In this document: piece after piece, positions 24,579 through 33,574 of the stretch
Numbering within the stretch: the stretch's first letter is position 1
How the letters are laid out: each line of letters opens with the position of its first letter
Source: Lacticaseibacillus hulanensis
GTDB taxonomy: Bacteria > Bacillota > Bacilli > Lactobacillales > Lactobacillaceae
Direction: 5' to 3'
DNA length: 43,517 nucleotides
NCBI RefSeq assembly: GCF_004010095.1
Contig: NZ_RRYD01000026.1
Coordinates: 1 to 43,517, forward strand
Notes under the pieces: model-generated
What the model was told of the DNA's origin: nothing
Database searches by the model: none
The model's input: only the letters and a program-made list of their open reading frames with translations
Translations under genes and position numbers: made by a program

Positions 24579-25346
24579 CTAGATTGCTAATATATCAACG
24601 TTTGCGCGTGCCTCCGCCCGCTGAATGATCAACCAAGCGGCAAGGGCACAGAAAGCAACACCAAGGACCATCAGCCCCACAAGCAGCCACGGACTGGCCT
24701 GCGCCACCCCATTAATGTGGGTCAGACTGCCGTTAATAATGCGGAGTGTGAGCGTGCTTGCCGGATTATCGGTGTGGATGAATAACCCCGTCAGCCACTT
24801 AAGTACCGGACCAAAACCAACGATAATCAGCCAAACCACCGCGAGATTGTACATTTTCGAGCTCACCGCCACTCGCGTTAACGTCACCGCGTACGCAGCC
24901 ACCATGATCAGCAGCATGCTCAGCACTTCAACCAGTGCGCTGGCCACAAGCGCACTGCCATTAATGGTGCCCCGATAACCCATTAACTGGATAAAAACGG
25001 TTGTTTTACCGCCCAGCAGTGCCACGAACTGTACCCACAGGAGTATCATCACCTCGCTGAGGACGGCAGCCGCCGCAAAGCTGAGGACGGAACTACGAAA
25101 CAGCGTTCTCCTGCTCATACCCGTCTGCATACCCAGATAAAACCGCCGGTACGGCTGAATCGCCCCGATGAAGATGCCGACTATCAGGTAAAATATCGTT
25201 ACCGAACCGCCAATAATCGGGAAACCATTGACCAATAAAGTAACGACCTTGCTCACGAGCCCGAACCAAAAGGCAAGCACACTCAGGCCGAGAATATACT
25301 TGCACGCATCAGCTAGTTGCAAGCGAAACATGACCCCAAATTTCAT
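24579..25346 (-). CDS. ABC-2-type membrane protein of the GntR-ABC cassette
   Basis: A 255-residue protein with six hydrophobic helices and short loops, including an early basic cytoplasmic motif (QTGMSRRTLFRSSVLS) that is repeated in spirit in the other cassette membrane proteins (GVSRRRQLQVL). This pattern is common in the membrane subunits of YtrA-regulated exporters. The ATG at 25346 has AAAGGAGGAG upstream. Last gene of the cassette; its expression now depends on transcription passing the IS30 insertion or starting within it. Confidence 0.75.
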   Translation of the reverse strand: MKFGVMFRLQLADACKYILGLSVLAFWFGLVSKVVTLLVNGFPIIGGSVTIFYLIVGIFIGAIQPYRRFYLGMQTGMSRRTLFRSSVLSFAAAAVLSEVMILLWVQFVALLGGKTTVFIQLMGYRGTINGSALVASALVEVLSMLLIMVAAYAVTLTRVAVSSKMYNLAVVWLIIVGFGPVLKWLTGLFIHTDNPASTLTLRIINGSLTHINGVAQASPWLLVGLMVLGVAFCALAAWLIIQRAEARANVDILAI

Positions 25347-25418
25347 TTTTTATCTCCTCCTTTGCGTGCTGCCAGGGCGGCTCTGCAACGCAAGCACGCA
25401 CCCATAGCTTATCTGGTT

Positions 25419-26045
25419 TTAGGCGTTTAAACCCATCATGTCAATCTTGCCAAAATAGTGCCGCAGAAGCAGCAAGAGCCCGGCAAGCACCAGGACAATC
25501 CCGGCCAGAAGCCAGCTGGAATTCAGCGGCACCGCAATTTGCCGCTTAAATGTTGCGAGCAATGTAATACCCATTCCGCTGAACATCAGCAAGAACATGA
25601 ATACCATGAACATTCCCTTAAAGGCGATATGCCTCACCGCGGCAACCACCACAATGACCTGTCCCAGTATTCCGATGATGACAAGTAACCCAAATTGAAT
25701 TCCGGCAAACAGGGCAAATTGCCCCAACGTTGCCGTTTTGATGGCAAAAATTGCGGGAATATTATCCGTAAAGAACAGGCTGGATGACCTCTGGACAATC
25801 TGAATCACCCCACACAGCAGCTGGGTCAACACGGCGCTCACGAAAATATTCGTTAAACTTGCCTCAAATATCTGTTTGCGAACCAAGCTATTTTGGGCCG
25901 CCAATCCGAGGCAATAGGTGAACGGCAACACACCAATCGAAAACATCGAAATGATCATGACACTAGTCAAATCAAACAAGGTTCCCTCACCAATCACAGA
26001 ACGAAAAATTAGGCTAAACAACGCCGAAAACGCGGTTATTTCAAT
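25419..26045 (-). pseudogene. 3' part of ABC permease gene split by IS30
   Basis: This 208-codon remnant encodes the bulk of a six-helix ABC permease (from IEITAFSALFSLIFRSVIGEG to the end FGKIDMMGLNA). Its first codons lie on the far side of the IS at 27147-27208. Removing the IS and one copy of the 2-bp duplication AT restores a single frame of 228 codons (MNRRMWVL...LIFL-IEITAF...). The present open frame runs a few codons into the IS and starts there without a ribosome binding site, so an N-terminally altered product is possible but unlikely to be made well. Confidence 0.8.
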
Positions 26046-27146
26046 CTTGAATTTACAATTGAAGTGGAACATTAGAAAAGAAAACTGACTCACTAGGAGA
26101 ACAGCGTAGAATGTTGTTTGTCGAGAACAAACATTTACGGAGGAATCCTAATGAGTCATTATCATCAGCTTACAGCTATTGAGCGCGGGCGTATAGAGTC
26201 TTTTATTCAAATTGGTATGTCTATGCGACAGATTGCCTTACACCTTAAACGCAGTGTTAGCACGATTTCAAGAGAAATCAGACGCTGTTCTAAAGACTAT
26301 CAAGCAGAAAAAGCGCAAAAAGATTATGCCAAGAAGCGACGTGCCTGCCGGCGCAGAAGAATTTTTGAAGATAATTTAGTACGCATGACAGTCATTCGAG
26401 ATATAGAAGAACGACATTGGTCTCCTGAACAGATTGTTGGAAATTTCAAAAACACCCTCGGTTCGAGCCCGTTTAGCTTTGTCACCATCTATCGCGAGAT
26501 AAAGCGTAATAACTTACAAATGCCTAAGAGCCATGGTGCTAGAGGGATTGCTCGGAAACTGAGACATCGTGGTAAAACTCGTCACAAGAAAGGCTATGTT
26601 GAAAAAAGAGGTAAAATACCAATCTCACACCATTTATCCGAACGACCGCAGGCTGCGAATGATAGAGATCGTTTAGGTGATTGGGAAATAGACACGGTTG
26701 TGGGCAAAGATGGTGGAGAAGTTCTGGTTACGATGGTTGACCGGCGGAGTCGACTATTACTGGCGAAAAGAGCTGGTGGTCGGAAATCATTTGCCGTCCT
26801 TAGAACCCTTGAAGAAATGTTTGCGCAGATACCACACAAGCTTTTGAAAACAATCACTCCCGATCGAGGTAAGGAGTTTGGACAGCACGCTGTATTAACA
26901 AATGAGTACCAGGTTGAATTCTATTTTCCAAATCCCCATTCACCATGGGCTCGGGGAAGTAACGAGAACACAAATGGACTGATTAGAGAATATATACCCA
27001 AAGGTACGGACATCGCAACTATTACGGACAAGGAAATCAATCGAATGATTTGGCAAATTAACACTAGACCACGGAAGCTTTTTGGCTGGAGGTCAGCGCT
27101 AGATGTTTTCTGCTCGGAAGTGTTGCACTTAGATTGACAATTCAAG
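26046..27146 (+). mobile_element. IS30-family insertion sequence, 1101 bp
   Basis: Bounded by imperfect inverted repeats that match at 21 of 26 positions (26046-26071, and 27121-27146 in reverse), both opening with CTTGAATT and sharing CAAT, AAGTG and AACA. Flanked by AT on both sides (26044-26045 and 27147-27148), consistent with a 2-bp target duplication. It encodes one transposase on the plus strand. Its base composition is clearly more AT-rich than the neighbours, and it splits an ABC permease gene. The intact ends and ORF suggest a recent, possibly active copy. Confidence 0.9.
26151..27137 (+). CDS. IS30-family transposase
   Basis: A 328-residue transposase. An N-terminal HTH (YHQLTAIERGRIESFIQIG, then MSMRQIALHLKRSVSTISREIRR) binds the inverted repeats; the catalytic core has DWEIDTVVG (first Asp), ITPDRGKEF (second Asp) and PWARGSNENTNGLIREYIPKG (Glu), the DDE pattern and wording of IS30. 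Length is normal for the family. The ATG at 26151 has GGAGG seven bases upstream. It stops nine bases before the right end of the element. Confidence 0.95.
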   Translation: MSHYHQLTAIERGRIESFIQIGMSMRQIALHLKRSVSTISREIRRCSKDYQAEKAQKDYAKKRRACRRRRIFEDNLVRMTVIRDIEERHWSPEQIVGNFKNTLGSSPFSFVTIYREIKRNNLQMPKSHGARGIARKLRHRGKTRHKKGYVEKRGKIPISHHLSERPQAANDRDRLGDWEIDTVVGKDGGEVLVTMVDRRSRLLLAKRAGGRKSFAVLRTLEEMFAQIPHKLLKTITPDRGKEFGQHAVLTNEYQVEFYFPNPHSPWARGSNENTNGLIREYIPKGTDIATITDKEINRMIWQINTRPRKLFGWRSALDVFCSEVLHLD

Positions 27147-27208
27147 ATCAAAAAAATCAGTGAAATCCGAATCTGCGTAGAAGCGAGCACCCACATGCGC
27201 CTATTCAT
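27147..27208 (-). pseudogene. 5' part of the ABC permease gene split by IS30
   Basis: The first 20 codons (MNRRMWVLASTQIRISLIFL) of the interrupted permease. The ATG at 27208 overlaps the end of the ATPase gene (ATGAATAG) and has GAGGGTGATC upstream, an almost perfect ribosome binding site, so ribosomes still start here and now read into the IS. Confidence 0.75.
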
Positions 27209-28070
27209 GCTGATCACCCTCGCGCCCCGTAAGCGCAATGAACAGCGTCTGCAAATCCACGCCGCTCACCTCAACATCACTCGGAGCAGCAAAATCTGCG
27301 GGCACGTTTGCGGCGATGACCGTGCGCATGTTGCCCATGTCCTTGTGCTTGAGGACGGTTAGCCGCTGCGTTGCCGCGTCAACCGCCTGAATGCTCCCGG
27401 TCAGAATTCGCGCCGTGTTCAGCAGTGGCTCAGTATCCGCATCCACCTGCACAACCCCGTGGCCAATCACAAAGACGTGATCCACCATCTGGGCGATTTC
27501 CTCGATCAGGTGGGTGGCAATCACAAATGTCCGTGGCCGGTTGCCGTACTCTTGCAGAATTTCGTCGTAGAACATTTCCCGGTTAGCCGCATCAAGGCCC
27601 AGGACGGGTTCATCCAGAAGAACGTAATCCGCCGGTACCGCGAGCGCGCAGATTAACTTCATGATGGTTTTCTGCCCCGTCGACAAGCTGCGGACCTTGG
27701 CCCGCGTGTCCACGCCAAAGTGCTGCACCATGCGCGCCGCCGTGTGCTTATCAAAACCGCCGAACAGTTCCCCGGTAATCTTGAACACCCATTCAACCCG
27801 CCGATCACCCGGGAAATAATTGGCATCACTCATGAGGTAGATGCGGTTTTGGACCTGTTCGTTATCGAAGGCATTCTCACCGTCCAGGGAAATTACACCC
27901 GAGTTGGGAATTAGCCGGTTATTGATGAGCGCCAGCAGTGTGCTCTTCCCCACCCCGTTGCGTCCTAGCAGTGCGTAGATTCGCTCCGGTTCAATCTCGA
28001 GCGAGACGTCCCGCAACACTTGTTTTTTGCCGAAATGCTTGCTGACATGCTCCACTTTAATTCCTGACAT
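27201..28070 (-). CDS. ABC transporter ATP-binding protein (YtrB-like)
   Basis: A 289-residue ABC ATPase. Walker A is GRNGVGKS (36-43), Walker B VLLDEPVLGLD, and the signature is the degenerate LSTGQK. A C-terminal extension of about 80 residues follows the nucleotide-binding domain, as in YtrB-type exporter ATPases. The ATG at 28070 has GGAGG at eight bases. It is third in the GntR operon, 30 bases after a membrane protein gene; its membrane partner immediately downstream is destroyed by IS30. Confidence 0.88.
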   Translation of the reverse strand: MSGIKVEHVSKHFGKKQVLRDVSLEIEPERIYALLGRNGVGKSTLLALINNRLIPNSGVISLDGENAFDNEQVQNRIYLMSDANYFPGDRRVEWVFKITGELFGGFDKHTAARMVQHFGVDTRAKVRSLSTGQKTIMKLICALAVPADYVLLDEPVLGLDAANREMFYDEILQEYGNRPRTFVIATHLIEEIAQMVDHVFVIGHGVVQVDADTEPLLNTARILTGSIQAVDAATQRLTVLKHKDMGNMRTVIAANVPADFAAPSDVEVSGVDLQTLFIALTGREGDQHE

Positions 28071-28100
28071 AGCGTAATCCTCCTGGCAGTAACCCAATTT

Positions 28101-28781
28101 TTACTCCAACCGTAATAATTCGAAACGCAAATAGATGTGCCTGATAAAAGCTGTGACTACCACCAGCCCAATTGCGGTGATGGCCATCAGGGCTAGCATG
28201 CGATTCAGCTCCGTCATCATGCCGAACAGCCAAAAGGTGATGATTAATAGTGCAAGGCTGATAAAGGTGCCAAGCGAGATAATAATCGCGGATTTTGTTT
28301 TGGCCGGCTCGTCCTGCTTCAGAAAGCCAATGTTGAGTCCCCATGCAAGCAAGCGAACAAAGACGATGGCCATGGCCGTGAGCACAAAACCTAAAATGTT
28401 GAGCAGCAGGCCGCTTGGCGCCACGTTGAACATTGTTGTCAAAATTCCGCGGGGCTGCCGACCCAAGGCTTCTAAAGCGACAAACAATCCGTAGTAGAGG
28501 CAGGCATCAACTAACCCAAACCCAACTTGCATTTTCATTAACACCTGCAGTTGCCTGCGCCGCGAAACACCGGACGTAAAGCCCAGGTCCAGCCCGAACG
28601 ACGAGATGATGTGCCCCAGCGAAAGCGCAAAGACCAAGCCAATCAGACTGAGATTGATGTGGCTCAGCCCGGAAACAACAACCGGAAGCACGATGCCAAA
28701 GACCAAGACAAACATACCCATCATTACCGCACCATATTCAATTTCGGTTCGCAGCAAAATTTTTTCGTACCCTTGCTTCAT
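28101..28781 (-). CDS. Membrane protein of the GntR-ABC cassette
   Basis: A 226-residue protein with six predicted helices and a basic loop after the second (GVSRRRQLQVLMKMQ), the same plan as the other two membrane proteins of this cassette. No recognised enzyme motif. It lies between the GntR regulator and the ATPase, so it is probably a permease subunit of the exporter. The ATG at 28781 has GGAGG ten bases upstream. Confidence 0.72.
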   Translation of the reverse strand: MKQGYEKILLRTEIEYGAVMMGMFVLVFGIVLPVVVSGLSHINLSLIGLVFALSLGHIISSFGLDLGFTSGVSRRRQLQVLMKMQVGFGLVDACLYYGLFVALEALGRQPRGILTTMFNVAPSGLLLNILGFVLTAMAIVFVRLLAWGLNIGFLKQDEPAKTKSAIIISLGTFISLALLIITFWLFGMMTELNRMLALMAITAIGLVVVTAFIRHIYLRFELLRLE

Positions 28782-28806
28782 GATTCATCCCGCCTCCCGC
28801 ACTATG

Positions 28807-29178
28807 CTATGACTGCTCTTGATTCATCAATGCATCGATCAATTCCTGACGACTAATCCCTAATTCCTGTGCTGCCCGGACAAGTTCTGGCAGCTGCTTG
28901 GCAAAAAATTCCTGTTTCAATTCTCGGTGCAGCTGCGCCGGCGCACCGGTAGTAACAAACATGCCGAGCCCCCGCCGCTTTTCGAGCAACCCGTTGCCCA
29001 CCAGGATGTTCATTCCCTTCAGAACGGTGGCCGGATTCAACTGGTACTCGCGGGAAATCTCGGTGGTCGATGGTACCTGATCACCAGCACGATAGACGCC
29101 GGCACTAATCGCACGCGTCAATTCATCTGCCACCTGTTGATACAGCGGAACAATACTGTCCGCATCAAACTTCACCAT
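28807..29178 (-). CDS. GntR-family regulator, YtrA subfamily
   Basis: A 123-residue regulator: an N-terminal winged helix (VPLYQQVADELTRAISAGVYRAGDQVPSTTEISREYQLNPATVLKGMNIL) and a very short helical C-terminal tail, the size typical of YtrA. YtrA proteins repress their own ABC-exporter operons and release on cell-wall antibiotic stress. The ATG at 29178 follows AAAGGTGG; a GTG three codons earlier overlaps that site. First gene of the operon, with palindromes in and after its promoter. Confidence 0.9.
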   Translation of the reverse strand: MVKFDADSIVPLYQQVADELTRAISAGVYRAGDQVPSTTEISREYQLNPATVLKGMNILVGNGLLEKRRGLGMFVTTGAPAQLHRELKQEFFAKQLPELVRAAQELGISRQELIDALMNQEQS

Positions 29179-29206
29179 CGCCACCACCTTTCAACTTGGT
29201 TACCTG

Positions 29207-29224
29207 GTTAGTTACATGACTAAC
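29207..29224. promoter_or_regulatory. Operator candidate GTTAGT-N6-ACTAAC
   Basis: A perfect 6-6-6 palindrome about 15 bases downstream of the -10 box of the GntR operon, placed to block transcription. It is the kind of site expected for autorepression by the encoded regulator. Confidence 0.7.
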
Positions 29225-29238
29225 TAACCTTCGATATA

Positions 29239-29267
29239 AAAATAACGCGGTTTGGTCACCGCGTCAA
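29239..29267 (-). promoter_or_regulatory. Promoter of the GntR-ABC operon with palindromic spacer
   Basis: TTGACG (29262-29267) and TATTTT (29239-29244) on the minus strand, 17 bases apart. The spacer itself contains CGCGGT-N6-ACCGCG (29246-29263), a second perfect palindrome of different sequence from the downstream operator. Confidence 0.65.
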
Positions 29268-29405
29268 CTAAAATATGCAAATTTGCACAACAAATTTAAC
29301 CGTTTCCATTTCGTGCCAATTGCGGGCCGTACCAGGTCACGGTCGGCGGAATAATCACCGTCATCACCATTACCTCCGTTCACCCGAATGTTTCCCGGGT
29401 AATAC

Positions 29406-30644
29406 CTAGTCGTTAGCCGCAAACCCCGGTGCCAGCGTAGCGATGGTCACCAGCGTCTCCGCCAGTGTCGCCATTGCCTCACTGGTCACGTACTCATATG
29501 GACCGTGGAAATTGCCGCCGCCGTTGAACAGGTTCGGCGTGGGCAGACCCAGCGCCGTGATTTTCGAGCCATCAGTACCGCCGCGAAAGGGCACCACGCG
29601 CAGCTGCAACCCAAGTTTGGCGTAGGCCGCCTTGGCTACGTCCACGGGCAACGGGAACTTGGCTAGGGCCGGACCCATGTTGTAATACTGGTCGTGCCAC
29701 TGCGTCGTGATGGCCACCGCCGCGTGGGCCGCGTTGAGCCGGTCGACAATCCCCTGCAATTGCGCGCACCGCTTCCGGAAGTGGTCCATGTCGAAGTCCC
29801 GCACGATGTAGGTCATGTCGGCGGCCCCAACGTCGCCCTGCAGGCTGTCCAGCAGGAAAAAGCCCTCATAGTTCGCCGTCCGCTCAGGCACCTCCGTTTC
29901 CGGTAGCGCCTGGTCAATCATCTGCGCCACCTTGAGTGCGTTAATCAGTTGTCCCCTCGCCGCGCCGGGGTGCACCGACTTGCCCACGATGTGAATTTGG
30001 CACTCCGCGGCGTTGAAGGTCTCGTACTCCAGGTCACCAACCCGCCCGTTATCGAGTGTGTAGGCAAAGTCGGCGGCAAATTGCGCCACGTCGAAGCGGT
30101 CGGCGCCGGTGCCAATCTCCTCGTCGGGGCCAAACGCCAAGCGGACCTTGCCGTGGGGCAGCTCGGGGTGTCTCACCAGGTAGGCGGCCGCCTGCACCGC
30201 CGCGGTGATCCCGGCCTTATCGTCCGCGCCGAGCAGCGTAGTGCCGTCAGTAGTAATCAGTGTCTGGCCCCGCAGTTGCCGCAGTTCGGGGAACACATCC
30301 GGGTCGAGCACGAGGCCGCTGGTGCCCAGTTTAACGGTTGTCCCCGCGTACTGCGGGAGCACCTGGGGCCGAACGCAGTCACTATTGAAATCCGCGGTGT
30401 CGAGGTGGGCCACCCAACCAATCGTCGGCCCGGCCGTGGTCGCCGGCACCGTCGCGGTCACGAACCCGTTATCCAGCAGTGTCACGTCCGTCAGCCCCGC
30501 CGCGCGCAAATCGGCCTGGAGCACACGCGCCAGCATTGTTTGCCCCGGCGTTGACGGCACCGTGGTGCTGCTTGCATCCGACCGTGTATTGATTGCTGCA
30601 TAGCGCACAAATTGTCTGGTAATTGCATCCAAATCAAAGTTCAT
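29406..30644 (-). CDS. pepT: Tripeptidase T (PepT)
   Basis: A 412-residue M20 peptidase. Metal and catalytic residues are visible: His and Asp in VAHLDTADF, the bridging Asp in GADDKAG, the Glu-Glu pair in PDEEIG and the late His in NGGGNFHGPYEY. It releases the N-terminal residue from tripeptides in the cytoplasm, part of casein-peptide use in lactobacilli. The ATG at 30644 gives the normal length and has GGGG upstream; 73 further in-frame codons before it are low-complexity and cross the zwf terminator. Single gene. Confidence 0.93.
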   Translation of the reverse strand: MNFDLDAITRQFVRYAAINTRSDASSTTVPSTPGQTMLARVLQADLRAAGLTDVTLLDNGFVTATVPATTAGPTIGWVAHLDTADFNSDCVRPQVLPQYAGTTVKLGTSGLVLDPDVFPELRQLRGQTLITTDGTTLLGADDKAGITAAVQAAAYLVRHPELPHGKVRLAFGPDEEIGTGADRFDVAQFAADFAYTLDNGRVGDLEYETFNAAECQIHIVGKSVHPGAARGQLINALKVAQMIDQALPETEVPERTANYEGFFLLDSLQGDVGAADMTYIVRDFDMDHFRKRCAQLQGIVDRLNAAHAAVAITTQWHDQYYNMGPALAKFPLPVDVAKAAYAKLGLQLRVVPFRGGTDGSKITALGLPTPNLFNGGGNFHGPYEYVTSEAMATLAETLVTIATLAPGFAAND

Positions 30645-30718
30645 GTTGCCACCACCCCTTCTCAACGCGCATTTTACCACGCGGTAACCTCCAGCTGGGG
30701 ATTTTTTCGCGCCAGACA

Positions 30719-30746
30719 CAAAAACAGCACCCGTCGCCGGGTGCTG
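30719..30746 (-). terminator. Terminator of zwf
   Basis: CAGCACCC with GGGTGCTG (30725-30732 and 30739-30746) followed by TTTTT on the minus strand. Confidence 0.9.
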
Positions 30747-30765
30747 CCGCAAAATACAAATTAAC

Positions 30766-32232
30766 TTACTTAAATTCTTCCGCCCAACTAAAACCGTCAC
30801 GTTCGAGCAGTGCATCCGCTTCTTCTGGACCGTGCGTCCCCGCGGTGTACATCGGCAGTTCATCGCTCTTATCCCAGACGGACCGGATCACATCGACATA
30901 GTTCCAGGTGTGTTCCTGCTCCGCCCAGCGCGTGAAGTTCGTCTGGTCACCGGCGAGCGCATCACCAATGAGGCGCTCGTAAGCTTCCGGCGCCCCATCG
31001 ATTTCGGCCTGGTTGTGGCGGAAACCAAGGGCGTTTTGCTCCAGCTCGTAGCTTGCCCCAAGTGTCTTGCCGTTTAAGGTCAACGTGTAGCCTTGCTCGG
31101 GTTCCACGAATACCGTCAGGCGGTTAACCCGCGCGTTGTCGCAACCGACCGTATCAAAAATGTTGTGTTCAAGCGGCCGGAAGTTAATCGTGATTTGGGT
31201 ACTCTTGGCTGGCAGGCGCTTACCCGTGCGGACGAAGAACGGCACACCGACCCAGCGCGGGTCATCCAGTTCAATCCGCCCCGCCACGTAAGTTTCGGTC
31301 ATTGAATCCGGATCGACGTTATCCTCGTTCCGGTAGCCTAGCTGGTCCTTTGAGCCCGTGTACTGACCGCGAACCCAGTCCTTAGCCGCCTGCTCTGGGG
31401 TCAAAACGGGCAGGTGGGCAAATAGCTTGTTTTTGGCCGCGTGCACCGCCGCTGGAGTGAAGGTTTCCGGCTGCTCCATGGCCACGTACGCAATCAGCTG
31501 CATGATGTGGTTTTGGACCATGTCGCGCAGTGCCCCCGCAGTTTCGTAGTAGCCGGCGCGCTCCTCAACCCCAACCTTTTCGGCCAACGTGATTTGGACG
31601 TCACTAATGTAGTCCTTGTTCCAAATCGGCGTCAGCAATGGGTTCGTGAACCGCAATGCCAGCAGTCCCTGCACCATTTCCTTACCCAGGTAGTGGTCAA
31701 TCCGGTAGATTTGGTCCTCGGTGAATGCCGCACTAATCGAATCGTTCAGTTCCTTCGCGCTGGCGAAATCACGACCGAATGGCTTTTCGATAATTAGGCG
31801 GTTGTAACCCTTGTCCGACAGCAATTGTTCACTGCGAATGTGGCTGGCAATTGTCCCGAAGAATCTTGGCGCCATCGCCATGTAGAACAGCCGGTTACCA
31901 CCTGCTTCGTACTCTTCATCGAGCCTTGCCGCGAGCTGCTTGAGCGTGACGTAGTGGTCTGCATCCGTAACGTCGTGGCTCTGGTAGTAGAAGTGGTTGG
32001 CAAAATGCTTGATGGACCGGTCGTCGGTGTTCGGTTCACCCTGCAGACTTGTCCGCACGATGTCGCGGTAAAAATCATCGCTCCACGGACGCCGTGCCGT
32101 CCCGATAACGGCAAAGTGTTCACCAAGAAAACCGCGGTGGTACAGCTGGTACAAAGCTGGGTACAGTTTCCGCCGTGCCAAGTCCCCGGAACCACCGAAA
32201 ATTGTAATAATGCTTGCTTGTTCTTTAGCCAT
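30766..32232 (-). CDS. zwf: Glucose-6-phosphate 1-dehydrogenase
   Basis: A 488-residue enzyme with the N-terminal NADP-binding turn GGSGDLARRK (13-22) and the substrate signature RIDHYLGKE. It oxidises glucose 6-phosphate to 6-phosphogluconolactone, the entry to the pentose phosphate or phosphoketolase route, and supplies NADPH. The ATG at 32232 follows AAAGGTG at six bases; an upstream in-frame start would add 22 residues not found in the family. Its start lies 84 bases after the MntR-like gene, with which it may be cotranscribed. Confidence 0.96.
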   Translation of the reverse strand: MAKEQASIITIFGGSGDLARRKLYPALYQLYHRGFLGEHFAVIGTARRPWSDDFYRDIVRTSLQGEPNTDDRSIKHFANHFYYQSHDVTDADHYVTLKQLAARLDEEYEAGGNRLFYMAMAPRFFGTIASHIRSEQLLSDKGYNRLIIEKPFGRDFASAKELNDSISAAFTEDQIYRIDHYLGKEMVQGLLALRFTNPLLTPIWNKDYISDVQITLAEKVGVEERAGYYETAGALRDMVQNHIMQLIAYVAMEQPETFTPAAVHAAKNKLFAHLPVLTPEQAAKDWVRGQYTGSKDQLGYRNEDNVDPDSMTETYVAGRIELDDPRWVGVPFFVRTGKRLPAKSTQITINFRPLEHNIFDTVGCDNARVNRLTVFVEPEQGYTLTLNGKTLGASYELEQNALGFRHNQAEIDGAPEAYERLIGDALAGDQTNFTRWAEQEHTWNYVDVIRSVWDKSDELPMYTAGTHGPEEADALLERDGFSWAEEFK

Positions 32233-32315
32233 CCCTGACACCTTTCTGAATCGCCCAGACAGTTCATCTGGACACATAAATTCACCGTAGCCACTCAATT
32301 GGCCATCAATTACAA

Positions 32316-32981
32316 CTATATTGTACCAACATGTTTGATGCCACTCACAAACACATTCGCGGCATTGTCCGTTTGCATGGTAATTACCTGCTTCGTGCGC
32401 GAGTTCCGGAGCGTCAACTGCTTGGGCGTGCTTGCGATCACAAACAGCGAATCCCCGATTTTGACGTCGAGCATGTTCAGGTAATCGAGCAGTGATGTTT
32501 CATCAATAACCCGCTCCACCGTTGCCTTGTCACCAATGCCAAGTGATGCCAGCGTGATGCGGCTTTGCTGGACGTAATGGCCCTTCGCGTCCGGAATCAC
32601 CCCACCGTGCGGGCAAAACTTCGGCTGCTTCAGTAAGTACTCGAGCCGGTTAGCCATGTCATCCGTGGTCGCGTGTTCCAGTGCCTCGGCTTCCTTGTGC
32701 AACGCATCGTATGGGTAAAGCAGCTGCTTCATGAGGAAGACTTCCCACAGGCGGTGGTTGCGCACGAGTTTGGCGGCACTGGTGATGCCCTTCTTCGTGA
32801 GCTGAATTCCCTGGTACGGGGTGTGTGTGACAAAGTTCTGTTTGACCAGTTTCGTAATCATCTCGCTGACCGACGCCGCGGACACATTTAGGCTCGCCAC
32901 AATTTGCTTGTTGCTGACCTTCTGGGTGTCGCCGCCAAGTTCCAAGATGATTTTTAGGTAGTCCTCTTTATTAGGAGTCAT
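32316..32981 (-). CDS. DtxR/MntR-family metal-dependent regulator
   Basis: A 221-residue iron-dependent repressor family protein: a winged HTH (residues 5-60: KEDYLKIILELGG, VSNKQIVASLNVSAASVSEMITKL), a dimer/metal domain (HRLWEVFLMKQLLYPYDALHKEAEALEH, with metal-ligand-like His and Glu) and a C-terminal FeoA/SH3-like domain (about 145-215). The third domain is found in DtxR and in many lactobacillar MntR-like proteins. Metal (Mn or Fe) is not decided by sequence. The ATG at 32981 has GGAGGAG. No metal transporter gene is adjacent. Confidence 0.88.
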   Translation of the reverse strand: MTPNKEDYLKIILELGGDTQKVSNKQIVASLNVSAASVSEMITKLVKQNFVTHTPYQGIQLTKKGITSAAKLVRNHRLWEVFLMKQLLYPYDALHKEAEALEHATTDDMANRLEYLLKQPKFCPHGGVIPDAKGHYVQQSRITLASLGIGDKATVERVIDETSLLDYLNMLDVKIGDSLFVIASTPKQLTLRNSRTKQVITMQTDNAANVFVSGIKHVGTI

Positions 32982-33200
32982 ATATCTCCTCCGCTTTCGA
33001 TTTACACCTTTCTATTATGCACGAAAACTAGCCAAATATCACCAACAAGTAGTGAGTATCAGGCAAGAAAAGCGCCGCACCGGCAGCGGGCACTGTTGAC
33101 CGTGTGCGAAACGGAATCAATCCCACTGCTGTTTCCCCAGATGTTAAACACGGCTCAATCCGCCATGATGAGAAAATTTTGCTTTTTTTGAAAATTCAGG

Positions 33201-33230
33201 TTGACAAGCATTAGAAAGCGAATGTAAACT
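33201..33230 (+). promoter_or_regulatory. Promoter of the methionine operon
   Basis: Consensus TTGACA (33201-33206) and TAAACT (33225-33230), 18 bases apart, just before the T-box leader. The gap 32982-33200 holds no supported gene. Confidence 0.75.
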
Positions 33231-33240
33231 AACCACAATC

Positions 33241-33520
33241 AAGTGACAAAGAAGGAATAAGTACTTCGGGTACGTGTCCAGAGAGCCGACGTTGGTGTGA
33301 GTCGGTCACTACTCCCGGGGGAAAATGGTTCTGGAGTCACAGTTGTTGCGAGCCATTGGTAAGCGACAACCGGGAGCGCCCGTTACTGCGCTAAGGTATC
33401 GCCGCGAATCGTCCGTGGCCGTACCTCACGAGTGGTCAGCAGTGATGCTAACCAGAAAACGGGTGGTAACACGACTAATCGTCCCGGCAGACATGCAATA
33501 TGTCTGCCGGGATTTTTTCG
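33241..33520 (+). ncRNA. Methionine T-box leader
   Basis: Stem I is closed by GTGAC (33243-33247) and GTCAC (about 33336-33340). It has AAGAAGGAATAAGTA on the 5' side, the AGAG/GGTGTGAG apical pattern (GAGAGCCGACGTTGGTG), and the specifier loop GAAAATGGTTC, where ATG (33325-33327) fits tRNA-Met. The conserved T-box GGGTGGTAACACG is at 33461-33473, followed by the terminator CCCGGCAGACAT/ATGTCTGCCGGG and T6 (33483-33518). Uncharged tRNA-Met should pair with the specifier and T-box and allow read-through into the metE-like gene. Confidence 0.92.
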
Positions 33521-33574
33521 TTTACCCGCTACCCTTGATGCCACCACACACATACTTCAAAGGAGTTTTACACT

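Noticed and set aside
26921-27238. 105-codon minus-strand ORF across the IS30 right end
   Set aside because: It is the first 20 codons of the split permease read on into antisense transposase sequence; not a separate gene.
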